This document shows positions 33,993-43,815 of a stretch of 64,000 bases of DNA, in pieces (the first letter of the stretch is position 1; each line of letters starts with the position of its first letter). The position numbers and the translations under genes are program-made. This DNA comes from Leptofilum sp965223285 (GTDB taxonomy: Bacteria > Chloroflexota > Anaerolineae > Promineifilales > Promineifilaceae). Under the pieces are notes generated by a model that was not told the DNA's origin, made no database searches, and saw only the letters and a list, made by a program, of their open reading frames with translations. Where the stretch lies: NCBI RefSeq assembly GCF_965223285.1, contig NZ_OZ244997.1, positions 4,030,001 to 4,094,000 of the forward strand, written 5' to 3'.

Positions 33993-35759
33993 ATGAAAGT
34001 TGTACTTGTCGGGGAGTTTTCGCCACCATTTGATGCGTTGACACTTTACAACTTAACTCTGGCAGAAAAACATCAGGCGGCGGACGATCAGACTGAAATT
34101 GTCGATATGATGGTTTTGAATGAGGCTGGGGGCAGTCATTTTATGGCGTTTTTGCGGCAGCTTTTTGTGGCGGCTCGCGGTGCAGAACGTATTCATTATT
34201 TAACGCATGGGTACGATCGTACATCTATCTTCTACCTGTTTTTTGCACTACTTCTTGGTTGGCTACGCGGTAGTGCTGTCGATGTTACCATTCATCCTGA
34301 ACTGTTTGCGTTCTTTGGGCCATTGCGAAGCCATCATGTGGGGAAGCCGCTGCTGCGCCTTTGCTTTCGCTGGGCCAGCATCATTTATTGCGGTAATGAG
34401 ACGGTGGCAGAGACAGTTGTGTTGCTGGGTGGGGCAGAAGAGAAATGTGTGGTGCAACGGCCGTATCTACCGTGGCCTGAAACCCCATTGCAGCAGCCCG
34501 AGTTGGCAGCGTTTGTCGAGAGCAATCCATCGTTGGTGTTGCTGTTTGTCTCTGAAGAGAGTCGTTTTTTGCGCAGTGAAGCGGTGGCTTTGGTGCGACG
34601 CTGGTACGGTCTGCAATCCCCTAGTTTTGTCATCATACCAGAAGCCGGGGTGAATGTGCATGAGATTGCCGGATTGCAAGAGGAGCAATATTTTGTGTGG
34701 CAAGAGTGCTGCCGCGCCGAGATTACCTATTTGCTTTCGCGGGCGTCGTTGGTGATACGGCCGTTGCAATGTATGGGGCAGTCGTTTGTGCCAGATTACG
34801 CCTTCATGCTAGAACGGCCGCGCCGGGTGGGTGACTATTTTGACACGGGCTTGGGGTTAACCATTATTCGCAAGGGCAAGGGGCTGAGTGGCCAATTTGT
34901 GAGCCAGCCCCTTAGCAGCCAGCCCGCACCGCTAAACCAGCGCATTCTGGATGTGTTGCCTCAGGTTGGCCGTGCCCTGTTTTTAGGTGTTTTTAGCCCC
35001 ACCGCCGATGAGGAGACGATGATCAACCAAGCCTTCTGCCTGGAAATGGAAAGGGCTGGCCTTACCGTGGCAAGCATTAAAATGCCGGAGGACAATTTTG
35101 ACAGCCAGCAGAGCGGCAGCTTTATAACCTTTTTAGGCAAGATTAGTCGGCTGCTCAAGCAAAATGATTTGCTACTTTATTCCACGCAAGGGTTTACACG
35201 GCCAAGCCTGCTGCTGCTGCTGGGCAGCACGGTGCTCGGCTGGCTGCGCGGCAAAAAGGTGTATGTATTGTTTCAGAGGGATGCGTTCAGCTTTTTTACG
35301 CAGCTACGCAGTCGGAATGCGGGGTTGCCGCTGCTCTTTACGGCATTCACCCTGGCTGAGGGCATTCTCACGATGGACGAAGATAGCTATCGCGCTGCCT
35401 TGCAGTACAAAAACGCCCCGGAAAAGTTTCATATTATCCAGCCGGATTGGTCCCAGCTATGCCCAAAGACAAAGCCAACATTGGCACCCACAACGGCCGT
35501 TTTGCCCCAAAATGATTCCGCCTTTTCTACCCAGCTTGCGTCTGGGTTAGCCCAAAAGGCGGTTTGGCAAACATCTGACCAGCTACGTTCATTTCGGGTA
35601 CGGCCGTTGCAGTGCAATGGTGAGTTAGTCGCTCATGAGCAAGCCGCACTCATTGAACCATCAGCAGCGGAGAATGACGAGATGGATTCTGCTGGCGTCA
35701 TCGTCATCCCTAAAGCAAATCCCCAAAGCCTGGATAGCTTGCTGGGTGGGACTAATTAA
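33993..35759 (+). CDS. Internally duplicated glycosyltransferase-like protein
   Basis: ATG 33993 has GGAGGTG six bases upstream. The 588-residue protein is made of two related halves. Residues near 70-120 (G-Y-D-R-T-S-I-F-Y-L-F-F-A-L-L-L-G-W-L-R-G) recur near 400-450 (G-F-T-R-P-S-L-L-L-L-L-G-S-T-V-L-G-W-L-R-G). F-A-F-F-G-P-L-R-S recurs as F-S-F-F-T-Q-L-R-S, and I-R-P-L-Q-C-M-G as V-R-P-L-Q-C-N-G. The start M-K-V-V-L-V-G-E-F-S-P-P and repeat at F-L-G-V-F-S-P-T look like N-termini of GT4-type glycosyltransferases. Catalytic residues were not identified. Confidence 0.6.
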   Translation: MKVVLVGEFSPPFDALTLYNLTLAEKHQAADDQTEIVDMMVLNEAGGSHFMAFLRQLFVAARGAERIHYLTHGYDRTSIFYLFFALLLGWLRGSAVDVTIHPELFAFFGPLRSHHVGKPLLRLCFRWASIIYCGNETVAETVVLLGGAEEKCVVQRPYLPWPETPLQQPELAAFVESNPSLVLLFVSEESRFLRSEAVALVRRWYGLQSPSFVIIPEAGVNVHEIAGLQEEQYFVWQECCRAEITYLLSRASLVIRPLQCMGQSFVPDYAFMLERPRRVGDYFDTGLGLTIIRKGKGLSGQFVSQPLSSQPAPLNQRILDVLPQVGRALFLGVFSPTADEETMINQAFCLEMERAGLTVASIKMPEDNFDSQQSGSFITFLGKISRLLKQNDLLLYSTQGFTRPSLLLLLGSTVLGWLRGKKVYVLFQRDAFSFFTQLRSRNAGLPLLFTAFTLAEGILTMDEDSYRAALQYKNAPEKFHIIQPDWSQLCPKTKPTLAPTTAVLPQNDSAFSTQLASGLAQKAVWQTSDQLRSFRVRPLQCNGELVAHEQAALIEPSAAENDEMDSAGVIVIPKANPQSLDSLLGGTN

Positions 35760-36688
35760 GCAGGCACCAGCTCTCTGCGGAGGAAGTCTGCGAGGATGCG
35801 CTGCTCCAGCTCAGCTTTGGTCCGACCTAGATACAAACCAAAACGATTTTCTTCCAGGCGTGACTCGACGGCTAGCCAAACTGCATCGTCCCGATAGCAG
35901 GGAAGGGCCACCCCGGTTACCGTGATGGGCGGATCTTCTTTTAACAAGCCTTGCAAAGCGTCCCACTGGTCGGGAAAGAGGCGGTCGGCTCGGAGATCGT
36001 AATTTTGTTGTAAACGGCCGTCTGCTAACAGAGCCGTTGCCACCGCTTCGCACAAAAGCATCACTTCACGCCCATCACTTTTTACAACTTCACGCCGCTC
36101 ATCGGCGGCATAGGCGTAAATCTTCTGGCCATCCCCCGATTCAAATACAGGTGCCCAAAAATCAACTTCGCCAGGTACGCGCTTTTTCAGGTAAAACAAC
36201 GGCCGTCGCAAAGCCAGCGTGTGCATATTCACCCCACGCACGTGCAGCTTGTCGCTAGGGCCAGCTGCACCCAAAATACCCGCATCATGTAAATAATCTG
36301 TCAGATATTCCCGCACCTTGGCCAGCTCCACATGGCGGAAGATGGGGCCACCGGGCGTGGTGGCCGTCACCTCGCTGCCGATTGTGTACACCGGATAAAT
36401 TCCTCGGGCGCGACGGGCAATAAACAGGTAAGTTGGCAGCCGAGCCAGGTGAATCAACTGGACAAGCCGCTCCTGAATAGGAGCAAGCAATTCACTGGGA
36501 TGTTCGCGTTCCAGCCGAACGCCCAGCAATTTTACGTAAAATTGCTTTTGCGTCCCTTGGTGGGCCACATAAATGGGGATTTCAAAGATGCTGCCCGCAT
36601 GAACCGTGGAGGTGATTATTTCCACACGGGCAAGATATGGCACCTGGTCTGCGTTTACGGCCGTATTGCGTTCAAGTGTAATTCTCAT
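35756..36688 (-). CDS. Protein of unknown function
   Basis: ATG 36688 follows AGGAG; the product is 310 residues. It overlaps the duplicated gene by 4 bp at the 3' ends (convergent). No signal or membrane segment is visible. Regions that look folded include F-Y-V-K-L-L-G-V-R-L-E-R, P-T-Y-L-F-I-A-R-R-A-R-G-I-Y-P-V-Y and W-L-A-V-E-S-R-L-E-E-N-R-F-G-L-Y. I recognise no family. Confidence 0.7.
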   Translation of the reverse strand: MRITLERNTAVNADQVPYLARVEIITSTVHAGSIFEIPIYVAHQGTQKQFYVKLLGVRLEREHPSELLAPIQERLVQLIHLARLPTYLFIARRARGIYPVYTIGSEVTATTPGGPIFRHVELAKVREYLTDYLHDAGILGAAGPSDKLHVRGVNMHTLALRRPLFYLKKRVPGEVDFWAPVFESGDGQKIYAYAADERREVVKSDGREVMLLCEAVATALLADGRLQQNYDLRADRLFPDQWDALQGLLKEDPPITVTGVALPCYRDDAVWLAVESRLEENRFGLYLGRTKAELEQRILADFLRRELVPA

Positions 36689-36769
36689 AAGACCACTCCT
36701 GTAGCTGACGGATAGCACTTTGCCGTCCGCCAGCTACATCAACATTACTCTTTACAACTCACCAGATGA

Positions 36770-38167
36770 TTAATCGCCAACAGTCGCCACGGCATCCTTA
36801 GCCGACGGCCCAAATTCTGGGTAGCTGGTGGTGAAATGTTCTGAAATGTCCAGCCCTTCGATCTCTTCTTCGGGAGAGACGCGAATGCCAATGGTCACTT
36901 TCATGAGGTAGAATAGGGTGCCCATCGTGATAAACGCCCAGGCAGAGATAACCACCGTGCCAAGCAGCTGAATGCCCAACTGGGCAAAGCCACCGCCGTA
37001 GAACAAACCCGCAATGGCACCCATGTCTGTCAGCGTTCCGGCAGCTGGGTAAGCAAAAAGACCAACCGCAATTGTGCCCCACATGCCGTTTAGACCGTGC
37101 ACTGCTATGGCACCAACCGGATCATCTACTTTCAAAATGCGCTCTACAAAATCAATGCCGTAAACCAGCACTGGGCCCGCAATCAAGCCAATGAGGATGG
37201 CACCTACTGGCGTTACGTTCGCCGTACCGGCCGTAATTGCGACCAGGCCCCCCAAGGCACCATTTAACGCCATCTCTGTGGAGGGATGACCCACTTTTAG
37301 CCAGTTGACCAGCAGTGCCGAAATGGCTCCGGCCGCAGCCGCCAGCGTTGTGGTTACAGCCACAAAGGCAATGCCAGGATTCATGCCAGACAGCGTGCTG
37401 CCTGCGTTAAAGCCAAACCAGCCCATCCACAAAATGAAGACGCCCAATGCGGCCAGCGTCAGGCTGTGGCCAGGAATCGTGTTGCTGCTGCCATCCTTGT
37501 TGAACTTGCCAATGCGCGGCCCCAAAACTTTGGCCGCTGCCAGAGCCGCAAAACCGCCCACAGCATGAACAATTGTCGAACCAGCAAAATCGACAAAGCC
37601 CAGCTCGGCCAGCCAGCCGCCACCCCAATGCCAATGGCCAGAAATGGGGTAGATGAAGCCAGTAATTACGACGCTGTAAATCAAGTAAGATTTGAATTTG
37701 AGTCGTTCGGCTACTGCCCCAGAGACAATGGTAGCAGCGGCAGCCGCAAACATGAGCTGGAAGAGAAAATCTACCCAGCTATAGGCATCAAAGGCCGCCG
37801 GGTCCAATTCCGTTAAGAAAAAGTTGGAGGTGCCAATGAAGCCGCCCGCCGAGGAGCCGTACATGAGGCCAAAGCCCACCGCAAAAAAGAGCAGTGCGCC
37901 GCCCGAAAAGTCAATCAGGTTTTTCATGAGCAGGTTGGCGGCGTTTTTAGCGCGTGAAAAACCGCTCTCGACCATGGCAAAGCCCGCTTGCATCCAGAAG
38001 ACTAGCACCGAACCCAGGAACAGCCAGATGGTGTCGATCTGTATCACCAGCGCGTCCACCGAGGTGTCTTGGGCGTAAGTGGGTTTGCTGCTGAGAATGA
38101 ACAAAATGCCGAGGGCGACGGCCGTTGCCCCAATTTTTAACAGTCGCTTTTTATTTCTCTGAAACAC
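36770..38167 (-). CDS. amtB: Ammonium transporter
   Basis: Start GTG 38167 has AAAGGAG upstream. The 465-residue protein has a signal-like N-terminal segment, then the Amt fold of 11 membrane segments: F-W-M-Q-A-G-F-A-M-V-E-S-G, S-G-H-W-H-W-G-G-G-W, D-F-A-G-S-T-I-V-H-A-V-G-G, G-W-F-G-F-N-A-G-S and A-V-H-G-L-N-G-M-W-G-T, which carry the twin histidines. It imports ammonium. No glnB-type regulator gene is adjacent. The 5' leader holds a terminator-like hairpin. Confidence 0.96.
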   Translation of the reverse strand: MFQRNKKRLLKIGATAVALGILFILSSKPTYAQDTSVDALVIQIDTIWLFLGSVLVFWMQAGFAMVESGFSRAKNAANLLMKNLIDFSGGALLFFAVGFGLMYGSSAGGFIGTSNFFLTELDPAAFDAYSWVDFLFQLMFAAAAATIVSGAVAERLKFKSYLIYSVVITGFIYPISGHWHWGGGWLAELGFVDFAGSTIVHAVGGFAALAAAKVLGPRIGKFNKDGSSNTIPGHSLTLAALGVFILWMGWFGFNAGSTLSGMNPGIAFVAVTTTLAAAAGAISALLVNWLKVGHPSTEMALNGALGGLVAITAGTANVTPVGAILIGLIAGPVLVYGIDFVERILKVDDPVGAIAVHGLNGMWGTIAVGLFAYPAAGTLTDMGAIAGLFYGGGFAQLGIQLLGTVVISAWAFITMGTLFYLMKVTIGIRVSPEEEIEGLDISEHFTTSYPEFGPSAKDAVATVGD

Positions 38168-38204
38168 AATCCTCTCCTTTTTCTACTTGTTGTTGTGACC
38201 AAAC

Positions 38205-38261
38205 AAAAAATGCCTCCGCGAACTAGGTGCGTTTAAGGCAAAATCCTTGTTCGGGAGGCAT
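38205..38261 (-). promoter_or_regulatory. Terminator-like hairpin in the amtB leader (candidate attenuator)
   Basis: On the minus strand ATGCCTCC (38254-38261) pairs with GGAGGCAT (38210-38217), and inner GAAC pairs with GTTC. Six T follow the stem. It lies 25-40 nt after the predicted transcript start and before the ribosome site. Confidence 0.65.
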
Positions 38262-38292
38262 CATGGCCAAAATTGATATTCAACTGTTTTCA

Positions 38293-38322
38293 ACTTTAGC
38301 CCAGCAACGGCCGTTGCGTCAA
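38293..38322 (-). promoter_or_regulatory. Promoter of amtB
   Basis: On the minus strand: TTGACG (38317-38322), 18 bp, TAAAGT (38293-38298). The spacer holds an AACGGCCGTT palindrome. It resembles the glnN promoter. Confidence 0.6.
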
Positions 38323-38339
38323 TCACACTTTCTCCCCCA

Positions 38340-38724
38340 AATTGGCAGAAAGATTTTTCTGTTGGCTTGGTGAAAATGCACAAAATCAAGTCGTCAACTC
38401 AACATAATCATTCAAAATGCGCAAAAATTCACAAATTACCGAATCAGCAGCAGCAGATTTCGTGCAAACTTGACGAACACAAAGAATGCTGCTGTTTTGT
38501 ATACTTTTTTATACCCACGAAAAAGCTGCATCTGACAGTTGGTTTGGGAAGGCCAAGTCAGGGCGGCAAACAACTTGAACCAAGCATTTCATACCTTGCA
38601 TTTGTGCAAGTTCAAACTTTGTAGATAACGACCCGGCACTTCATTGTTGGGCTTTTGGCATCTTTGCTATTGGCAAAGAACGGTCCCTTTACAAATGAAC
38701 AGAACACCGATGAGGAGAGGAAAG
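38340..38724 (+). other. Upstream region of gltB
   Basis: No gene recognised in about 385 bp. A hairpin CTTGCA/TGCAAG lies at 38596-38611, and a GTATA...TATAC inverted pair at about 38497-38514 could be an operator. Neither matches a consensus I know. Confidence 0.45.
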
Positions 38725-41700
38725 ATGAAAAAGGTTCAGGCAGCACAACCATCTTTGGAATTGGGTAAAACTGATCTCGCAGAGGGTGACCAGCGTCGCC
38801 GCAATGGTTTCCCGGCTGCACAAGGCTTGTACAACCCTCAATTTGAACGGGACGCCTGCGGCATGGGCTTCGTAGTGGATGTGCAGGGACGGCCGTCTCA
38901 CACCATCATCCAGCAAGCCCTCACCGTTTTAGAACGCCTCACCCATCGCGGCGCCAAAGGTGCCGAAGCCAACTCTGGCGACGGTGCGGGGATCATGCTC
39001 CAGCTTCCCCACCAATTTTTGCAACAGCAAGCTGCTCAGCTCGGTATTCACCTCCCTGAGCTTGGTGAGTACGGCGTGGGGATGCTCTTTATGCCGCAAG
39101 ACCCTGTTCTGCGAAAGCGGTGTGAGCAGGTGATGGCGCGGATCATCGCCGAGGAGGGGCAGAAGCTGCTGGGCTGGCGCACGGTGCCGACCTGTAACAA
39201 GAGTTTGGGGGAAACGGCCGTTTCCGGGGAGCCATTCATTCGCCAACTATTTATTCAAAAGCAATATTTAACGCAAACCGATCCGCTGGCCTGGGAGCGT
39301 AAGCTGTTCATTATTCGCCGCCGTGCCGAAAAAGAGATTGCGCCGTTGGTGGACGACGACACGTTTTATATCCCCAGCCTGTCCGGCCGTACTATCGTCT
39401 ACAAAGGGCAATTCCTCTCTGAGCAGCTCCCCGAATATTATCCAGACCTCAGTGACCCAATGCTGGAAAGTGCGCTGGCGCTGGTGCATTCCCGCTTCAG
39501 CACCAATACCTTCCCTAGCTGGGCACGTGCCCATCCGTACCGCACCGTCATCCACAACGGCGAAATCAACACCATTCGCGGCAACGTCAACTGGTTCAAG
39601 GCGCGTGAAGCCCACTTTGCCTCGCCGCTGTTCAGCGATGAGCTGGACAAGGTGCTGCCCATCGTGGATGAAACGGGCAGCGACACCGGGCGGCTGGACA
39701 ACGTGCTGGAATTTTTGGTGCTGGCTGGTCGTTCGCTGCCAGAAACGGTGATGATGATGATCCCTGAGCCATGGCACAAACATGATCAAATGTCCCCAGA
39801 AAAGCGCGCCTTTTACGAATACCACAGCCACCTGATGGAGCCGTGGGACGGCCCGGCGGCGATTGGCTTTACCGATGGCTCTGTAGTGGGGGCGGTGCTG
39901 GATCGGAATGGGTTACGGCCGTCTCGCTACGTCGTCACCAAAGATGGCCGGGTCATCATGGCTTCTGAGGTGGGCGTGCTGGAGATTGATCCGGCCAACG
40001 TGGCTTACAAAGGCCGCCTGGAACCAGGGCGGATGCTGCTGGTAGACACTAGCCTGGGGCGCATTGTTGGCGATGAGGAACTTAAAAAGCAGATTGCGGG
40101 GGAACGGCCGTACCAAAACTGGCTCGACGACAACCGAATCCGGCTGGCCGACATTCCCTCGGTGGCAAATTTGGAACAGTCAGAAACAGACATCCATCTG
40201 CACACCGAAGATGCCGTGTTGCAGCACCAAAAAGCGTTTGGCTACACCTTTGAAGATTTACGGATGATCATTGCCCCGATGGCGCGGGACGGCAAAGAAG
40301 CCCTCGGCTCGATGGGCGACGACACGCCGCTGGCGGTACTGTCTGACAAGCCACAGCCGCTGTACAGCTACTTCAAGCAGCTTTTTGCCCAGGTGACCAA
40401 CCCGCCGCTGGATGCCATCCGCGAGGAGCTGGTGACCAGCACGGAGACGCTGCTGGGCAGCGAGGGCAATTTGCTGAACCCGCAAGCGGCAAGCTGTCGC
40501 CAAATTAGCCTGCCGCATCCTATTTTGACGGATGATGAGCTGGCTAAACTGCGCCATTTAGAAATAAATGATTCGCGCTCCGGCCGGGCTCCTGACCGTG
40601 CCGGCAAGTGGCTCGGTGAGGACACCGGCCACAGCAAAAGCAGTCGTGCGTTTCAGACGGCCGTTCTCCCCATCCTCTACAAAGTGAAACATGGCGGCGA
40701 CGGTTTGGAAACTGCTCTGGATCGCCTGTTCCGTGCCGCCGATGACGCTATTGGCAGCGGCGCAAATTTGCTAATTTTGTCCGACTTGGGCATTAGCCGC
40801 GACTGCGCCGGGATGCCTGCGCTGCTGGCGACGGCGGGACTGCACCACCACCTCATCCGGCAGGGCACGCGCACCCAGGTTAGCCTCATCGTCGAGTCTG
40901 GCGAGCCGCGTGAGGTACATCATTTTGCCACTTTGCTGGGCTACGGCGCAGATGCCATCAACCCCTACCTGGCCTTTGCTACGCTGCGCGACCTCATCCG
41001 CAAGCAGCTACTCACCGACGTGCCCTACCATCAGGCCGAAAGCAAATATGTGAAAGCCGTTGTCCAGGGGGTCATCAAAATTTTGTCCAAAATGGGCATC
41101 TCCACCGTCCAAAGCTACCGGGGGGCGCAGATTTTTGAGGCGTTGGGGCTGCACACGGAGTTAGTCGCCAAATATTTCACGGGCACACCCAGCCGCATTC
41201 AGGGGTCAGATATTCATTTGCTGGCCAAAGAGGTACAGATGCGGCACGAGCAGGCCTTCCCGGAACGGCCGTCTGGCAGTAGCGCGCTCCCCACTGGCGG
41301 CAAGTATCAGTATCGGGAAGAGGGTGAGTACCATCTATTTAACCCGGTCACGGTTCATCGCCTGCAACACGCCGTCCGCACCAACGATTATGAGACGTAC
41401 AAAAAATATGCTGAGGATGTAAACGGCCGTTCCCACCAATTTGCTACCTTACGTGGTCTGCTTAAACTCAAAAAAGTGGCTGAACCTATCCCGCTAGAGG
41501 AAGTGGAATCGGTTGAGGCGATTTGCCGCCGCTTCAAAACAGGGGCGATGTCCTACGGCTCGATTAGCCAGGAGGCGCACGAGGCGTTGGCCGTCGCCAT
41601 GAACCGCATCGGCGGCAAGAGCAACACAGGCGAGGGCGGTGAAGACCCAGCCCGCTACACCCCAGACAAAAACGGCGATTCTCGGAATTCAGCGATTAAA

Positions 41701-43494
41701 CAGGTGGCAAGCGGCCGTTTCGGGGTCACCAGTCAATATCTCACCGAAGCGCAGGAAATCCAGATAAAAATGGCGCAGGGGGCGAAACCTGGCGAGGGTG
41801 GGCAGCTGCCGGGGCGCAAGGTGTACCCCTGGATTGCTCGCGTGCGCTACTCCACCCCCGGCGTGGGGCTAATTTCGCCGCCGCCACATCATGATATTTA
41901 CTCCATCGAAGATTTGGCGCAGCTCATCTTCGATCTGAAAAATGCCAATCCAGAGGCGCGTATTAACGTGAAGCTCGTATCCGAAGTGGGCGTGGGAACG
42001 ATTGCCGCTGGTGTCGCCAAGGGTCATGCTGATGTCATTCTCATCAGCGGGCACGATGGCGGCACCGGCGCATCGCCCCAAACCAGCATCAAGCACGCGG
42101 GTTTGCCCTGGGAATTGGGCGTGGCCGAGACGCACCAGACGCTGCTGCTCAACGGCCTGCGCGACCGCGTGGTTGTGGAAACCGACGGCCAGCTCAAAAC
42201 CGGGCGGGATGTGGTCATGGCCGCCCTGCTGGGCGCGGAGGAGTATGGCTTTGCCACCGCGCCGCTGGTGACGCTGGGCTGCATCATGATGCGCGTTTGC
42301 CATCTCAACACCTGCCCGGTGGGCGTGGCGACGCAAAACCCGGAGCTGCGTAAAAAGTTCACGGGCGATCCGCAGCATGTGGTGAACTTCATGCGCTTCA
42401 TTGCCCAGGATATGCGGGAAATCATGGCCGAGCTGGGCTTCCGCACGATTGACGAGATGGTGGGGCGCACGGATCGGCTGGAAGTGAGTGAGGCGATTGA
42501 CCATTGGAAACTGCAGGGGATTGATTTGACACCCGTGCTGTACCGTCCGAATAAAAGTGAGAATGTGGGGCATTTGTTGGCAAACGGCCGTAAACGACCC
42601 CAACAGCACGGATTGGAAGAAACGCTCGATAACCTGATGCTGCTGGATTACTGTCGCCCCGCTCTGGAGAATGGTGAGTCGGTGGAAGGGGAGTTCACCA
42701 TCGGCAACCAGCACCGCGCCGTGGGCACCACGCTGGGCAGCGCGATTACCCGTCGGCACGGCATGGCTGGCCTGGCCGAAGACACAATCTGGCTGACGTT
42801 TAACGGTTCGGCCGGGCAGAGTTTTGGCGCATTTATCCCGCAAGGGCTGACGCTGGAATTGGCGGGCGACGCCAACGATTACGTAGGCAAGGGGCTGTCG
42901 GGCGGCAAGCTGGTCATCTATCCACCCAAAACTGCCACTTTTGCTGCTGAGGAAAACATCATCATTGGCAACGTGGCGCTGTACGGCGCGACGGGCGGCG
43001 CGGCCTTCATTCGCGGCGTGGCGGGGGAGCGGTTTGCCGTGCGGAATTCGGGGGCAACGGCCGTTGTCGAGGGCGTAGGCGATCATGGCTGTGAATACAT
43101 GACGGGTGGCCGCGTGGTCATCCTGGGGCAGACAGGGCGCAACTTTGCCGCCGGGATGTCTGGCGGGGTGGCTTACGTGCTGGATTGGGACGGCCGTTTC
43201 CACGAACGGTGCAATCAAGAAATGGTTGATCTGGAACCGGTACACAGCACCGCCGATATTGAGGAGCTGGAAAAGTTGATCTACGCCCACATGGAAGCCA
43301 CCCGCAGCGATCTGGCCTGGAAGATCCTGTGCATGTGGGACAACGTGGTGCGCCACTTTGTGAAGGTGATGCCCCGCGACTACAAGCTCATGCTTCAAGC
43401 CTTCAACCAGGTGGCTCAAAATGGCACGCTGGTTGGGGATGAATTGGCGATGGCGGCGTTTCAGGCGCGGCAGCGGCAACTCGTCAAAGCATAA
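38725..43494 (+). CDS. gltB: Glutamate synthase large subunit
   Basis: ATG 38725 lies right after GAGGAGAGGAAAG; the frame is open 27 codons further up. The product is 1589 residues. A 44-residue propeptide precedes the catalytic Cys45 (R-D-A-C-G-M-G-F), which becomes the N-terminus of the class II glutaminase. The central and FMN domains follow. The 3Fe-4S cysteines are Cys1186, Cys1192 and Cys1197 in G-C-I-M-M-R-V-C-H-L-N-T-C-P-V-G. The C-terminal beta-helix contains many G-G repeats. With GltD it forms two glutamates from glutamine and 2-oxoglutarate. Confidence 0.97.
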   Translation: MKKVQAAQPSLELGKTDLAEGDQRRRNGFPAAQGLYNPQFERDACGMGFVVDVQGRPSHTIIQQALTVLERLTHRGAKGAEANSGDGAGIMLQLPHQFLQQQAAQLGIHLPELGEYGVGMLFMPQDPVLRKRCEQVMARIIAEEGQKLLGWRTVPTCNKSLGETAVSGEPFIRQLFIQKQYLTQTDPLAWERKLFIIRRRAEKEIAPLVDDDTFYIPSLSGRTIVYKGQFLSEQLPEYYPDLSDPMLESALALVHSRFSTNTFPSWARAHPYRTVIHNGEINTIRGNVNWFKAREAHFASPLFSDELDKVLPIVDETGSDTGRLDNVLEFLVLAGRSLPETVMMMIPEPWHKHDQMSPEKRAFYEYHSHLMEPWDGPAAIGFTDGSVVGAVLDRNGLRPSRYVVTKDGRVIMASEVGVLEIDPANVAYKGRLEPGRMLLVDTSLGRIVGDEELKKQIAGERPYQNWLDDNRIRLADIPSVANLEQSETDIHLHTEDAVLQHQKAFGYTFEDLRMIIAPMARDGKEALGSMGDDTPLAVLSDKPQPLYSYFKQLFAQVTNPPLDAIREELVTSTETLLGSEGNLLNPQAASCRQISLPHPILTDDELAKLRHLEINDSRSGRAPDRAGKWLGEDTGHSKSSRAFQTAVLPILYKVKHGGDGLETALDRLFRAADDAIGSGANLLILSDLGISRDCAGMPALLATAGLHHHLIRQGTRTQVSLIVESGEPREVHHFATLLGYGADAINPYLAFATLRDLIRKQLLTDVPYHQAESKYVKAVVQGVIKILSKMGISTVQSYRGAQIFEALGLHTELVAKYFTGTPSRIQGSDIHLLAKEVQMRHEQAFPERPSGSSALPTGGKYQYREEGEYHLFNPVTVHRLQHAVRTNDYETYKKYAEDVNGRSHQFATLRGLLKLKKVAEPIPLEEVESVEAICRRFKTGAMSYGSISQEAHEALAVAMNRIGGKSNTGEGGEDPARYTPDKNGDSRNSAIKQVASGRFGVTSQYLTEAQEIQIKMAQGAKPGEGGQLPGRKVYPWIARVRYSTPGVGLISPPPHHDIYSIEDLAQLIFDLKNANPEARINVKLVSEVGVGTIAAGVAKGHADVILISGHDGGTGASPQTSIKHAGLPWELGVAETHQTLLLNGLRDRVVVETDGQLKTGRDVVMAALLGAEEYGFATAPLVTLGCIMMRVCHLNTCPVGVATQNPELRKKFTGDPQHVVNFMRFIAQDMREIMAELGFRTIDEMVGRTDRLEVSEAIDHWKLQGIDLTPVLYRPNKSENVGHLLANGRKRPQQHGLEETLDNLMLLDYCRPALENGESVEGEFTIGNQHRAVGTTLGSAITRRHGMAGLAEDTIWLTFNGSAGQSFGAFIPQGLTLELAGDANDYVGKGLSGGKLVIYPPKTATFAAEENIIIGNVALYGATGGAAFIRGVAGERFAVRNSGATAVVEGVGDHGCEYMTGGRVVILGQTGRNFAAGMSGGVAYVLDWDGRFHERCNQEMVDLEPVHSTADIEELEKLIYAHMEATRSDLAWKILCMWDNVVRHFVKVMPRDYKLMLQAFNQVAQNGTLVGDELAMAAFQARQRQLVKA

Positions 43495-43500
43495 TTTTTT

Positions 43501-43575
43501 TAACGCAAAGAACGCAAAGAAGCAGAGGGCGCAAAGAAAACTCTTTTTATTTCTTTGCCCCTTTGCCCCTTTGCG
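43501..43575. repeat. Low-complexity repeat (AACGCAAAG family)
   Basis: AACGCAAAG is tandemly repeated, and a roughly complementary part (TTTGCCCCTTTGCCCCTTTG) follows, so a weak hairpin is possible. It lies directly downstream of gltB. Confidence 0.6.
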
Positions 43576-43629
43576 TCAATTTGTTTGTACGACTCATTGA
43601 ATGCACTGTTTCAAAAGTTGTATAAATTT

Positions 43630-43755
43630 GTCATTCTGAATGGAGCGCAGCGCAATGAAGAATCCCTCTAAACTTTGCCAGCTAGGACCTTTTCTCGCGG
43701 ACAAGGTATGCTCTATTTTTGTACCGTAGGGATTCTTCGCTTCGCTCAGAATGAC
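43630..43755. repeat. MITE-like inverted repeat between gltB and gltD
   Basis: Termini GTCATTCTGAATGGAGCG (43630) and CGCTTCGCTCAGAATGAC (ending 43755) are imperfect inverted repeats. They continue inward to GAAGAATCCCT / AGGGATTCTTC. The 126-bp unit has no coding capacity. It is probably a miniature dispersed element inserted in the gltBD operon spacer. Confidence 0.65.
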
Positions 43756-43815
43756 AATTTTGCAAAATGGTGAATTGCTTTTGAAACGGTATGCTGAACT
43801 CGGAAGGGGAACATC

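Noticed and set aside
38367..38624. 85-codon open frame upstream of gltB
   Set aside because: Composition and lack of motifs suggest chance; it covers the gltB regulatory region.
41869..43479. Long antisense open frame of 536 codons within gltB
   Set aside because: It lies entirely opposite a well-conserved gene and has no family features; G+C-rich coding DNA often leaves such frames.
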